Assembly (NCBI RefSeq): GCF_008831285.2
Contig: NC_045143.1
Coordinates: forward strand, 20,484,854-20,548,853
Length of the DNA: 64,000 nt
Origin: Nymphaea colorata
Lineage: Eukaryota > Streptophyta > Magnoliopsida > Nymphaeales > Nymphaeaceae
Direction: 5' to 3'
The notes below the pieces were generated by a model that saw only the letters and a list, made by a program, of their open reading frames with translations, was not told where the DNA came from and did not search any database. Positions 24,570 through 34,669 of this stretch are shown in pieces. The translations under genes and the position numbers were made by a program. Positions within the stretch are counted from its first letter, which is position 1; each line of letters begins with the position of its first letter.

Positions 24570-27280
24570 ATAATAAATTCAGTTCATATAAAATTCACTT
24601 TATATTTCTCAATAACACATATGACAAAATGCCCCAAATCACAACATTGATGCCTAACAAAAACAAGACATCAATAAGACTAAAACATGACGCGCCGACA
24701 CTACAATAGACCCAAAGTCTCCTCAGTAGGATGTGAGTTGAGCCATTTGATCAACCTGCTGCCCCGGTTCCTCCAAAACCTCAAAAATAGAACAACAGAA
24801 AGCTTAGTCTTCGCAGTATGACAACACACCAAATAAATCTCCAACACTCTAAGGTAAGATCTCAAATATGAGATATAACACTTTCGAAAGCAAATCACTA
24901 TTATGTCATGTTATGAGTATGCAGTCACATGACTTGTTGTGGAAGCCCTTCACATATACCACGACATGTAATGGTCACTCAATGACTACACTTAAACATA
25001 TTTAATGATCACATTCACTTATTGCATATTCACTTCATTCACATGCACTTCATTTACATTCTTTTAATTTACATTAGCCTTAGTGAATTGACAGTTCCTG
25101 TGGATGCAAACATAGGCACGTGCACACCACATGCGATCTACAGTCGGAAGACAACTCCTGTGGTGGCCTGAAACGGTACGGATCCATTCACGCTACAGCG
25201 GTAGAGCACTTGACCATAAATGTGTGAATTTTAAGGAGAGTTACTCATCCTTCCCTAAGACACCCAGGTTGGGAATGTAAGAGTCCAATGCTCTAAGCAC
25301 ATCACACAACAATATCCTGGGGCCTTGCACTGCCTGCACTCCGAACAGGCGATACCTGTGGCGAGGGCGAGATAACTCCCAAACACATTGCCATAACCCA
25401 CTGACCTCACATCTATTCATCTTTCTTACTTATCATTATGATAGGCACATGAGATTGGTTCACTTCACGAGTGCACTCATACCTTCAAATGACTCCACAC
25501 GAAAGCTATACATATAATTAACATTCTTAGCTAGTCATCATAGCATTAACAGGTACAATTACCATTCAATTTTATTCATTTGCATCATGGTCACAACAAT
25601 GCATACGAAACATATTAAACATTCACATTATTCAAACACATTAATCACATCTTTTAAAACTTAGCCAAACCACAGAGAGTAGTCTCGATCCATGAATTGA
25701 CTCATAGCTGTCCTATGCAATTATCATTCTAGGATGTTTTTTAATGCACAAACGGGGTCGAGGAGATACTCGATTCGATACTCCACCTCATCTGTCCTAA
25801 ATAGTTATCATTGCTAACATGTACATGCAATTGCGTAGTAATTTTTAAAACAAAACCAATCACATGCATACATTTCATTCAATCACAACACACTTATAAG
25901 ATCCAATCATCCTAAAGGGCATACATTCTAAAGTTGGTCCCATGTAGGGAATTTTCCTGGAATGCCGCCATACCTGTCGTGTGTTGCCAAAATTACCAAA
26001 AGTGCCTCGAGCTTTGAATCGTGTTGCTCAAGGTCTACTCAATGTGCCCAATATACCTGCAAACAAAGTCGAGCGATAAGATTTTTACTCGTTTCGTTTT
26101 ACAATCTATACAAGTAAGAAATGGGATCACTGAGACATAGGTCATTACCTCAAGAGTGTGTTGACATGTAGTATCAGCCCACAAAGCCCTCCAATAGTCT
26201 TCTCAATACCTTGAGGTTATGACCAAACAATTTAAGCTCTGAGCTTTTGATTGAACCAATCACTAATATGTTTCTCATTTGCTTTCTTAGTTGAGGCATC
26301 TTTCCAACACAATCACTCTTTCCCAACAAACGACGCGATACGCACATCAACAATAGCATGCGTCATGTGTTCGCAACAACAGTCCTATACCTTCTCAACA
26401 ACATCAAATCCCTACCATGCTTTCTAACTGATTCAAAATCAAACCGTCATGCTTAAAAGATAATTATACACATGGATCTTCATCCTTCTCAAAATAGTCT
26501 TAGAATTTTCCTAAAATAGCAACGTCGCTAATATGCATTCTAATTCATCAAATCTTAAGTCTAGCATGCTCAATTAATAATTGTACACGCCCTAACAAAA
26601 AATATTAGACAATTGAGGCTCGATTAGGCCTCGCTCACCCCACTCTTAGAGTCCAAACTGCTGTAGTACTCCCAGCAGCCACCTCAAATGCTCGATTGAT
26701 CTCCAAACGGCTAAAATTATACAATGTCATCACCAACAATGCATTCAATTCACTGGTATGAGGGGAAGGACGCGTCCCCAAGCTACAATTCCAATCCAAC
26801 AGCCACAAAAAGAGTGAGAATGAATGAAAGGTAGTTCCAAAGAGGAGTCTACCGTTAGAAGGGTCTCTCGGCAAAGTGAAAGGAGGTTTGGCTGAGAGGG
26901 ATGGTTTGGTTAGGGGAGCCTGAAGACGAGTGGACGAGAGGGCGAGTGAGGAGCGTCAGAGAAAGAGAGGGATTCAACAAAGAAGAATCGAGACAAAGGG
27001 AGAGGCGACAAAAAACAACGAGAGAGGGATGAGGAGAAGAAAGAAGAGAGAGAAATCAGGTTAGCATACCTCAACGTCGCTGCACAGCACTGCCGTCGCC
27101 GCCGTCTTCACCTTCGTCACCACTGCTCCTTCCGCCTTCTGCTTCTCTACGTCACGCACGAACTAGCGACAAAGATGAACCAGTGACAAGGGGATGAAGG
27201 CAGAAGCGGCCGTCGGGCTCCTCTTTGCGCGTGGAGCTTGGGTTCGGGTCTGGACCAGATCCAGCCTATCCTGCATGACA
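24570..27280 (-). repeat. 5' LTR of the nested gypsy element (its U5 end lost)
   Basis: About 2.7 kb. The part 24570-26403 matches 18500-20280. The part 26404-27280 has no partner in the left LTR. It contains a GC-richer stretch near 27060-27250. On the minus strand a GTATGC donor-like site follows GACGTTGAG there, which could be the spliced leader typical of long-LTR gypsy elements (inference). Confidence 0.75.
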
Positions 27281-29628
27281 TAAAACGTTACATGAAATCT
27301 GATCATGAGAGACATCAACACAATCACTATTACAAGAATTTTGCATACATGGGTAGTGACTCACAATAGATTGACTTTCCTGCTTTATCGAGTTGCTTTC
27401 CAAAATTAATTTGCTATCTATATTCTCTTTAAAGGGAAAGTGAAGTTCATCAAATATGATATCTGAGATATAAAGATTCTTTCTGTCATCAAACTTAATA
27501 AAAAATACCCATGATGCTTGGCTAGAAGACACATTTTTAGTTTTTTAGTCAAGTTTTTGCTTTCTATAGGTTCACAAACATGAGAAACATCTACATCCAA
27601 CTAACTTCAGAAAGCCATAGTCCTGTTTGAGACTTAGGTCTTTTAAAATCTTTGTGGGAATTCTGTTTACAAGATAGAGCAGTATGGGGGACATACAACC
27701 AATATTTCTTAGAGACATGTGCCTTAGGCATCATACTGGGTCCAGTCTCAACAACATGACAATGACGCCTTTCTACAATATCATTTTTCTCAAGTGTGTG
27801 CAAACAAGAAATTCTATGACCAATGCCATTCAATTCAAGGAAGCTTGAGAGACCTTAGCACTCACCTCACCAATTAGAGTGTAAGAACTTAACTTGTTAA
27901 CTTGTACTCAGTTCAACCTGAGAATTAAACTTTTTGAACATGTGAAACAAGTCTGATTTCTATCTAAGGAGAAAGATCCAAGAATACTTAGAGAAAGCAT
28001 CAATAAAGAGTGCATAATATCTATATCCATCAACAAAGGGTGCAATAATATCCCCAAACGTATAAATGAACTATGTCTAAAGCATCACAAACTGGTGTTG
28101 AGGTCTTGTCAAACGACAGATGATGACTCTTGCTAATTTGACAAGCCTCACACACCTTATTCCCAAGAAAATTCTCAAAAGACAAATCAAATCTACTTAT
28201 GATGTTCAAAATAGTGTTAAGAATTGGATGACCAAAATGCTTGTGCCATGTTTCCATGGAGTCCCTTGCCGTGACATCTTTGAAAGTTGTGTGAGATTTT
28301 TTCTTGCTGTTCAGCAGCAACTTATAGAGACCATCTTTATTTCATTCTTCAAGAAGAACTTTATTTGTGACAAGATCCTTGACATAGCAGTAATTAGGAT
28401 GAAATTCAAAGAAATCATAATTATCCTTTGAAAATTTATGCACATACATAAGATTCTTGGATATCTGAGGCACATGTAAGATATTATTCATAATAAAATT
28501 ATCAAAAGCAGAGGAGCCAATGTTATTAATAGTCAAACCTAAGCCATCTCCAATTGGCACATTGCCTTCTCTTTGGCATTCTGAATAGAGAGAGATTATT
28601 TAAATCATTTGTGATATGATGTGTTGCACCTGAATAAGGATACCAGTTTTTTTCATCTCTAAACTTTTGATGTGGAGCAGCTTGATATGCCTTTTGGTGA
28701 TGGTGGAGGATTGTTCTGTGCAAAGGAAATAAATTGATAACAACTACGTGCAGAGTAACTAGGTTTTTGACATATCTGGTACACAATCCATAGTCTATCA
28801 CCATGATTTCTTCCACCATGGCCTCTATAATTCCGATGGTTCCCTCGTCCTCCATGATAATTATTTTCTCCTCCACAATTTTGGTTTTGATAATTGTAGA
28901 CAGTCTTACTCGACATATTTATGGAGGCATCATATGATCAACATCAATTTGTGCCTTTTCCAAAATATTGTGTTCTTGGATGAGAAGTAACAAATGTAAT
29001 TCATCTAGAGTTTTAAAGTTGTCTCGTGTCTCACTAGACACTCTAAAAGCATTGTATTCATTTGGGAGTCTTCTCAATAATTGCATGATTAAGTCACCAT
29101 TTTCAACTGGTTTAGACGCAATGGCCAGTTGATGACCACTGGTCTTGGAAGCTTGAAAATATTCATCTATAGTTTTATTTCCTCTTTTGAGATCTTGCAA
29201 TTGTCCTCAAAGTTGTATAACAGGAGAACGGGGTGGGCATCATATGATTTTATTAGAGCACTCTAAACTTCATGTGAAGCCTCTAAATGAATAACTTGAC
29301 TAAGAATAGGTTGAGATAAAGAAGAAACAATCAAGCTCATAACAAGTTGATCATGCTTTAACCAAGATATGTATTCGTAATTCATGAGATTGGATGGGCC
29401 AATAGTTTTAGGAGGAGCTTTCTTGGTTCCATTGACATATTCCATTAAGTCATAAGCAATCAAAATTGGCTTAATCTACTTAACCAAAAGAGAGTAATTT
29501 TCTGACATTAACTTCATAGAAATAGTATGATGCATATTGGAAGGACCCTGACTGAAGCCAAAACCATAAGTCGATGAAGATTTTCCCTACACTGCATTTG
29601 GATCAGACGAAGATGATGTAGCAGACAT
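27281..29628 (-). pseudogene. copia-A gag-protease-integrase part, broken
   Basis: Minus-strand remains beginning MSATSSSSDPNA at 29628. Gag pieces lie at 29463-29263 and 29200-28919 (with YFQASKTSGHQLA and LLRRLPNEYNAF). The zinc knuckle near 28780 reads ICQKPSYSARSC, with the histidine and one cysteine lost. The protease block is YSGATHH (near 28640), with the catalytic Asp replaced by Tyr. GAG-pre-integrase follows (WHKHFGHP...CEACQISKSHH, 28320-28100). The integrase end appears at 27833-27591 and the linker to reverse transcriptase at 27532-27281. The break at 27280 is the gypsy insertion. Confidence 0.8.
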
Positions 29629-29660
29629 GATAAAGCCAAAAGGATAGCACTAGGAATTCT

Positions 29661-29680
29661 GTCGTGAAACTCGGATACCA
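29661..29680 (-). promoter_or_regulatory. Primer-binding site of copia-A
   Basis: On the minus strand TGGTATCCGAG begins right after the 5' LTR. It differs slightly from the TGGTATCAGAGC sites of the other elements here. Confidence 0.55.
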
Positions 29681-30014
29681 TAACAGAAAATCAGAAGAAA
29701 GGGAAAGAATTACACATAATTAACGAGGTTCAGTGCAAAGCACGTACATCTTCGATCTCTCCTATCGCTCTTCGACAACTCATCGAGAGATGGAGGTTCC
29801 CTTATATATTCGATGTATAATAGGGTCCCAAGAGTTAAGGAAACCATTTCTACATTTGAGAGATGTTGTTTACATATACATCCATTTAGATATTCCTGCG
29901 ATAATGTTTCTTTATCAAAGAAGGTGATGAGGATAATTTCTTTCATTCTCTTGAGAATTTTTGGCAATATAAGTGGATTAATCTGCCAAGATATTTTGCT
30001 CGTTATGTCTAACA
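29681..30014 (-). repeat. 5' LTR of copia-A
   Basis: On the minus strand it begins TGTTAGACATAACGAGC at 30014 and ends by 29681, beside a primer-site-like sequence starting TGGTATCCGAG (29680 downwards). Confidence 0.8.
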
Positions 30015-30042
30015 AAAAGTTGTTTCCATAGCTAAAAATCTT

Positions 30043-30260
30043 TAAGGGGGTGTTTGGCATAAAAAATACTAACCAAATGTTTTATGTCTGTCACTAAGAT
30101 TGTATCAGATTCATGAAACATTATATGCTAGTATTTTATGCATCTATCTCAATCTCTGTGATAGCTTCATGGAGTACTGTTAGTGTTCTTGTTGCCAATG
30201 CTCCTCAAGAAGTACTGTTAGTGTTCTTGTTGCCAATGCTCCTCAAGAGGTTGTTTGGCA
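30043..30260. mobile_element. MITE-like repeat, copy 1
   Basis: Begins GGGGGTGTTTGGCATAAAAA. Its interior (about 30100-30155, with TTCATGAAACATTA and TATTTTATGCATCTATCTCA) matches the interior of the MITE at 39507-39650. The right end is probably the inverted or repeated TTGTTTGGCA near 30251, but the exact border is unsure. Confidence 0.45.
30173..30248. repeat. Perfect 38-bp tandem duplication
   Basis: Copies at 30173-30210 and 30211-30248 are identical, starting AGTACTGTTAGTGTTCTTGT. Confidence 0.97.
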
Positions 30261-31100
30261 AGGGAGGCTGCAACACACTAGTTAAAACATTCTAGGTTAA
30301 TACCGAGGGGCCTGGTGGTTGGCATAGACCACCATGAGCCGTTGGCTTTTGCTGTCCTAATCTTTGGTCTGCGCAAATATATAGAATAGTGTGTTACTGT
30401 TCTTATTTCCAAACGACTTGTAAGTCGTGCATGTACATCTTTGGCTTGAGCATAATGTATCAATAGTAATAGAAATTGAACCATAAACGTTGAAGACCTG
30501 CCAACTATCCCCCATATGAACCCGACTAGCCGTTTGGGTACTGATTTTTGTATCCTATAATTCTTTTTCTCAACGACTTTGAAGAGAAGATAGATAAAAA
30601 TCTGCTGTGGTGGAGACAGATTTGGGTTGGTATGGGCAATTGTAAATTGTTTTATTTATATATTGATACCTCTGTAATTTATATACACGCAGTTGTGCCT
30701 TAAAACTTAACATTTAAACTGTTAATATCCTCAAAGACAAACAGATACGTTGAGACTTCAATGAGGTTTCAAACTTTTACACATGAAAGAACTAATTCTG
30801 CATCGGTATCCATCCAAGGTTAATGAGAGTCCAAAAGGCATCAGAAAAAGGACTAGACTCTGTGACCTCTCAATTAAGCACTAGTGGGAGGCGGCAGAAG
30901 CTGCCCTCATCCGAGCGTGTATGACCTTTGCAAACTCAGCCAGCTTGTCAGTCTCGGGCATGACTTCCTTGACCGCTTCATCCTTGCAGAAGGACTGAGC
31001 CCAGGCCACCAACTTGGGGGTCTTGCTGGGGTGCAGCAGCTTCACTTCGGCCAACCTCTCCAGCACCCTGAGCCAACCCAGAAGGCTCCCCAGCACTATG

Positions 31101-31466
31101 TGTTGGATAGTGGCCATTGAGCCCTATCCGGATATTACTAGATTTTATTTTAAAACTGTTCCTAAAAGATCTCCTAAAAAATTTTCCAAGGAACCGCAGC
31201 TAGGGTTTGGGGAAAACCTAAGGGGCTGGACTTTATATTCCTAGCAAGCTCTCCAAAACTATGATCCATGAGAAGCCCCTTGGAAGTAAACCCCTAAAAT
31301 CTACCATATTCAAGTGTGCCTTTCTTCTTCTTCTCCCTTTGGTTTTGCTCTGTCGTTTTCCACAGGGGACACTTACTGCTGCTTAAAGAGAACGCTGGAG
31401 CCTCTGGTGAATCTTCTGCGTCGGAGAAGACTCACATCTTCAGCAGTTACTTCTCATTCTCCAACA
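31101..31466 (+). repeat. 5' LTR of copia-B
   Basis: Starts TGTTGGATAGTGGCC and ends CATTCTCCAACA. Compared with the 3' LTR it lacks about 18 bases that form a hairpin there. Confidence 0.93.
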
Positions 31467-31467
31467 G

Positions 31468-31479
31468 TGGTATCAGAGC
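31468..31479 (+). promoter_or_regulatory. Primer-binding site of copia-B
   Basis: TGGTATCAGAGC one base after the 5' LTR, complementary in pattern to the 3' end of plant initiator methionine tRNA (established for many plant copia elements). Confidence 0.85.
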
Positions 31480-32943
31480 AAGGGTTATCGATCTCAAATA
31501 AGTCCGTTCAGACTTCTGTGATGCCCTTGGTGAATGCCTAAGTATGTATCATGCTGTGAATGCGCAAACATACATTATGTTGTTCCTTGAGTCATATTTC
31601 GTGAGTGTGCAAGCATGCTAGACCATAGATTAAAACTATGTGGCGCATATGAAGCGTGCTAGGCTAAAGCTTACTATTCACAAGGCAAAACGATTGAAGC
31701 ATGCTAAATTAAAAATCAATTTGAAGATATGTAGCATGTTACCTGCAGTTCAGTTAGAAACAACTTATGTACATGAATTTCAGTAGATAGACGTTTGCAT
31801 ATATTATGTCGGATCAGAAACAGAAAAAAAAAGAGGGTTTGAACAGAGAACGCATAATTCAAAGGACTTTGTGATTTTTTTTTCTGTCGATCTCTTTCTT
31901 TTTCAACGACCGAGCATGTGAAGAACGCCTTCACTGGCAAGAAAGGGCGGGCGTCCTTTTCTTTTTCTGTTTTTCTCATATAAGAGAAACCGAGAGAGAA
32001 GGAAGGCTGCACACCCTCCCTGCTGAACGCCTGACGGCGGCCCTTCCTCTCCTTCATCACGGAGAAGAAGGAGCTGTTCGACGGCCTGTTCCCTTTCTTG
32101 TAATTAAAAAAAAAACAGAAAAGAAAATGGGGAACGGCCACCACCATGGCTGGCGGTGGCCCTCTCACTTACGGGAGTATGGCTGCCGGCAGAGGAAAGG
32201 GATGAGCAGAGGGAGCAGAGTGCGGGTTTTCTGAGAACGAGCAGAGGGGTTTCATCTGCTCGCTGCTCGCCGGAAGAAGCAACGTTGTTCTCTGAAGTGG
32301 CACGAGCATCTCCTCGCGACAATGGTGGAAATCGGCCGGAGGAGGTGGCTGAAACTGTCGGTCGGCCGGACGCGGCGGAGGTGCGGCAGGCGAAACCCTA
32401 GCAAAGGGTTTCGCGAGAGGAGAGAGGACCTATCGTGGGGAGAGAGAACAAGGGCGAAAAAATTGAAAAACTCGGTTACAGAATGAATTTATAGCAAAAG
32501 TTTGGAAATTTCAAAATTAGTCCACCAATTTTGTAGAATTTACAAAAATGTTGTTATATTTAATGATAATTAAAGCCACACCTTTTTTGCTGAAAACTTT
32601 TTCAAAAAGAAGGTTACGAAAGTTAATTTCGGTGAAAACCTAGAATTTAATAAGAAATTACTTTTGGGTACCCTCATAGTTATTATAAATTATGGAAAGA
32701 GGGTCCAGAGGAATTATTTTGTAATTTCAGTGGAAAACCGTGTTTTATGGAAAATTACGAATAGGCACCCTCAAGCTTATTAAAGGTGTAGAAGGAGGGT
32801 TTTGAAATAAACTCTGAAAGGAGATGTGCATGTTCTAAATTTCATTTAGAGTCATTTTGTTTAAATATTATTTTAGAATATTGTGAAATCTCTTGATGTG
32901 ATATTCATTGTGATATGTTTTTCCTGTTTTTATTGTTCCTTAC
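31480..32943 (+). other. Long leader of copia-B with a GC-rich insert-like part
   Basis: About 1.46 kb between primer site and gag. Most is AT-rich, but about 32140-32460 is GC-rich and open on both strands, unlike the rest of the element. It includes CTCGCTGCTCGCCGGAAGAA and a CGGCCGGA repeat. It ends near GCGAAACCCTAGCAAAGGG, a phrase common in plant 5' UTRs. No domain was recognised. Confidence 0.5.
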
Positions 32944-32967
32944 TTGCCATGGAAAATTAATTTAGAA

Positions 32968-34669
32968 ATGACATCAAGAGTGGGAGCATCTGAATTAGCT
33001 AAGACTGAAAAACTGAATGGGACAAATTTCCATGCATGGAAGCGTAGGATAATGTTGGCATTGACTTTGGAAAGACTCATTTATGTGATCAATCAGCCTT
33101 TTCCTACTTTAAGAAACAAACCTTTAGATGAAGAAAAAAGGACACATGAGTCCTTTACCACTAATGATCTGATGGCTAAAACTATCATGTTAGCCTTCAT
33201 GGAAGATGAACAAATCAGAGTATTTGAGGATTGTCCAACTGCCAAGGAAATGTTTGATACTATTTCTTCCAAATACAATACCATGACTGCGATGCACGTA
33301 TAGTTATTGTTAGAACAATACAATTTCGATAGGATGAAAGAGTCAGACAACGTAATGGACCATGTTAATAATGACTAAAGATTTAGCTGTGGTGGCAAAT
33401 GTCATATCTGGCAATATACAGATCAGCACAATCCTGAACAACCTACCTCCTTCTTGGGATGTGGTAGTTACTACCTTGAGTGTCCAATTTGATAATCTTA
33501 CTTTAGAAAAACTTCCTATACAGTTAGCTCTACAGCAACAACATCTGACCAAGAGAAATAGAGCAGAATTGATGACAGTCCAGGAAAAACCTACTGGTAG
33601 TCATGTTCCTGTAAAACCAAAACAATTTAAAAATCGAAACGATGGCAAGTTCAAGGGCAATTTTGTAGGTACTAAGAAATCTCAAGGAATTGTAGTGAAA
33701 TGCTACAGATGCAAAAAGCCTGGACATATAAGAAAGAAATACAGGACAAAATTCCCAAATATGAAAGACAACAATGGTCAGGGCAACTACAATAGAAGGA
33801 AGCCTCAAAGGGACTCTGACAGAGAAGTCATCTGTGTCGTGTCAGAATGTCTGTTTGCAGATGGAGATCTAACTGGATGGTGGGTTGATTCGGGAGCTAC
33901 TCGTCACATTGCAAAGACAAAAGAAGGAGTGATCCACATGAAAAATCTGAGTCCGAGAACCCACAAGGTCTATATGGGAAACAACTCTTATTGTGATGTC
34001 TTGGGAATTGGGGCATATCGTCTAAATGTTGGGGGTACAAGTGTTGTACTTAACGATATTTTGTATGCCCCTTCCATGAGGAGGAATCTAGTGTCTGTTC
34101 CCGCACTGACTGGGAAAGGTTTTGAAGTACGTTTTATTCCAGGAAAAGTAACAGTGGGAAAACATGAAAGGTTCATGTTTTGTAGAAAATTTGTAAAAGA
34201 ACATGGTATGTTCAAACTGAATGATATGAATGAAGCTTCCAGTTCTGCTTATTTTGATTGTGCAATGAGTGTGAACGTAAACTTATGGCATGAAAGATTA
34301 AGCCATATAAGCATAAAAAAGATGCAGACTCTAGCACAACAAGATTTAATATCTGACATAAATATAAATAATTTTCTGAAATGCAAGTCATGTGTATACG
34401 AAAAAATGACAAGAAAACAATTTCCGTCTGAAGTAATTCGGGCCATTAAACTATTGGAGATAATTCATACTGATATCTGTGGACCTTTTAAAATCCAAAT
34501 TCATAGTGGCAAGTTACACTTCATAACGTTTATTGACGACTTCTCAAAATTTGGTTACACATACTTAATTAGACATAAATCGGAAGCACTTGAGAAATTC
34601 AAGGAATACAAATCTGAAGTCGAGAGACAACTTGGAAGAAATATCAAAATTGTAAGGTCTGATCGATGA
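32968..34669 (+). pseudogene. copia-B gag, protease and integrase start
   Basis: Gag starts at MTSRVGASELAKTEKLNG (32968) or 24 bases earlier at the first ATG of that frame. It shows GTNFHAWKRRIMLAL, the plant copia gag pattern. A stop at 33301 and a frame change are followed by an open stretch 33362-34669. That stretch has a zinc knuckle CYRCKKPGHIRKKY (the last Cys is Tyr), the protease site WWVDSGATRH (about 33880-33910), GAG-pre-integrase (LWHERLSHIS and CKSCVYEKM) and the integrase core (IIHTDICGPF, FIDDFSKFGYTY, IVRSDR). The frame ends at a TGA where the conserved Gly codon of SDRGGE is expected. Confidence 0.88.

Larger units (their letters stand above)
18363..27280 (-). mobile_element. 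Ty3/gypsy element, Tekay/Del-like, nested in copia-A
   Basis: Minus-strand element of about 8.9 kb. The 5' LTR lies at 27280-24570 and a shortened 3' LTR at 20280-18363. The outer ends read TGTCATGC at 27280 and a GTGTCACA end at 18363. The flanks TCAAA (18358-18362) and TAAAA (27281-27285) may be a once-mutated 5-bp target duplication. Gene order is gag, protease, reverse transcriptase, RNase H, integrase, which is the gypsy order. The RNase H block [17 protein letters not shown] and the long LTRs fit the Tekay/Del chromoviruses (inference). An internal deletion removed the integrase C terminus, any chromodomain, the purine tract and the start of the 3' LTR. The last ~140 bases of the 5' LTR and the primer site are also missing. 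Confidence 0.88.
16947..30014 (-). mobile_element. Ty1/copia element copia-A, split by a nested gypsy element
   Basis: Minus-strand copia whose two halves flank the gypsy element at 18363-27280. The 5' half (30014-27281) has the 5' LTR, primer site, gag, protease, GAG-pre-integrase and part of integrase. The 3' half (18362-16947) continues with reverse transcriptase, RNase H and the 3' LTR. Both LTRs begin with the series GTTAGACATAA(C/T)GAGCAAAATATC and end near an AAGAAAG-rich stretch. The order of domains runs on across the gypsy insertion. Many stops mark it as old. No clear target duplication was found at its outer ends. Confidence 0.85.
30015..30880. other. Intergenic with a MITE-like repeat, no gene
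   Basis: No coding sequence recognised. It starts with a MITE-like sequence (30043 on) and a 38-bp tandem duplication. The rest is AT-rich and lies downstream of the GSTU pseudogene. Confidence 0.5.

Noticed and set aside
31716-32168. A 150-codon minus frame in the copia-B leader
   Set aside because: It lies antisense in a retrotransposon leader, is low in complexity and has no recognisable domain.
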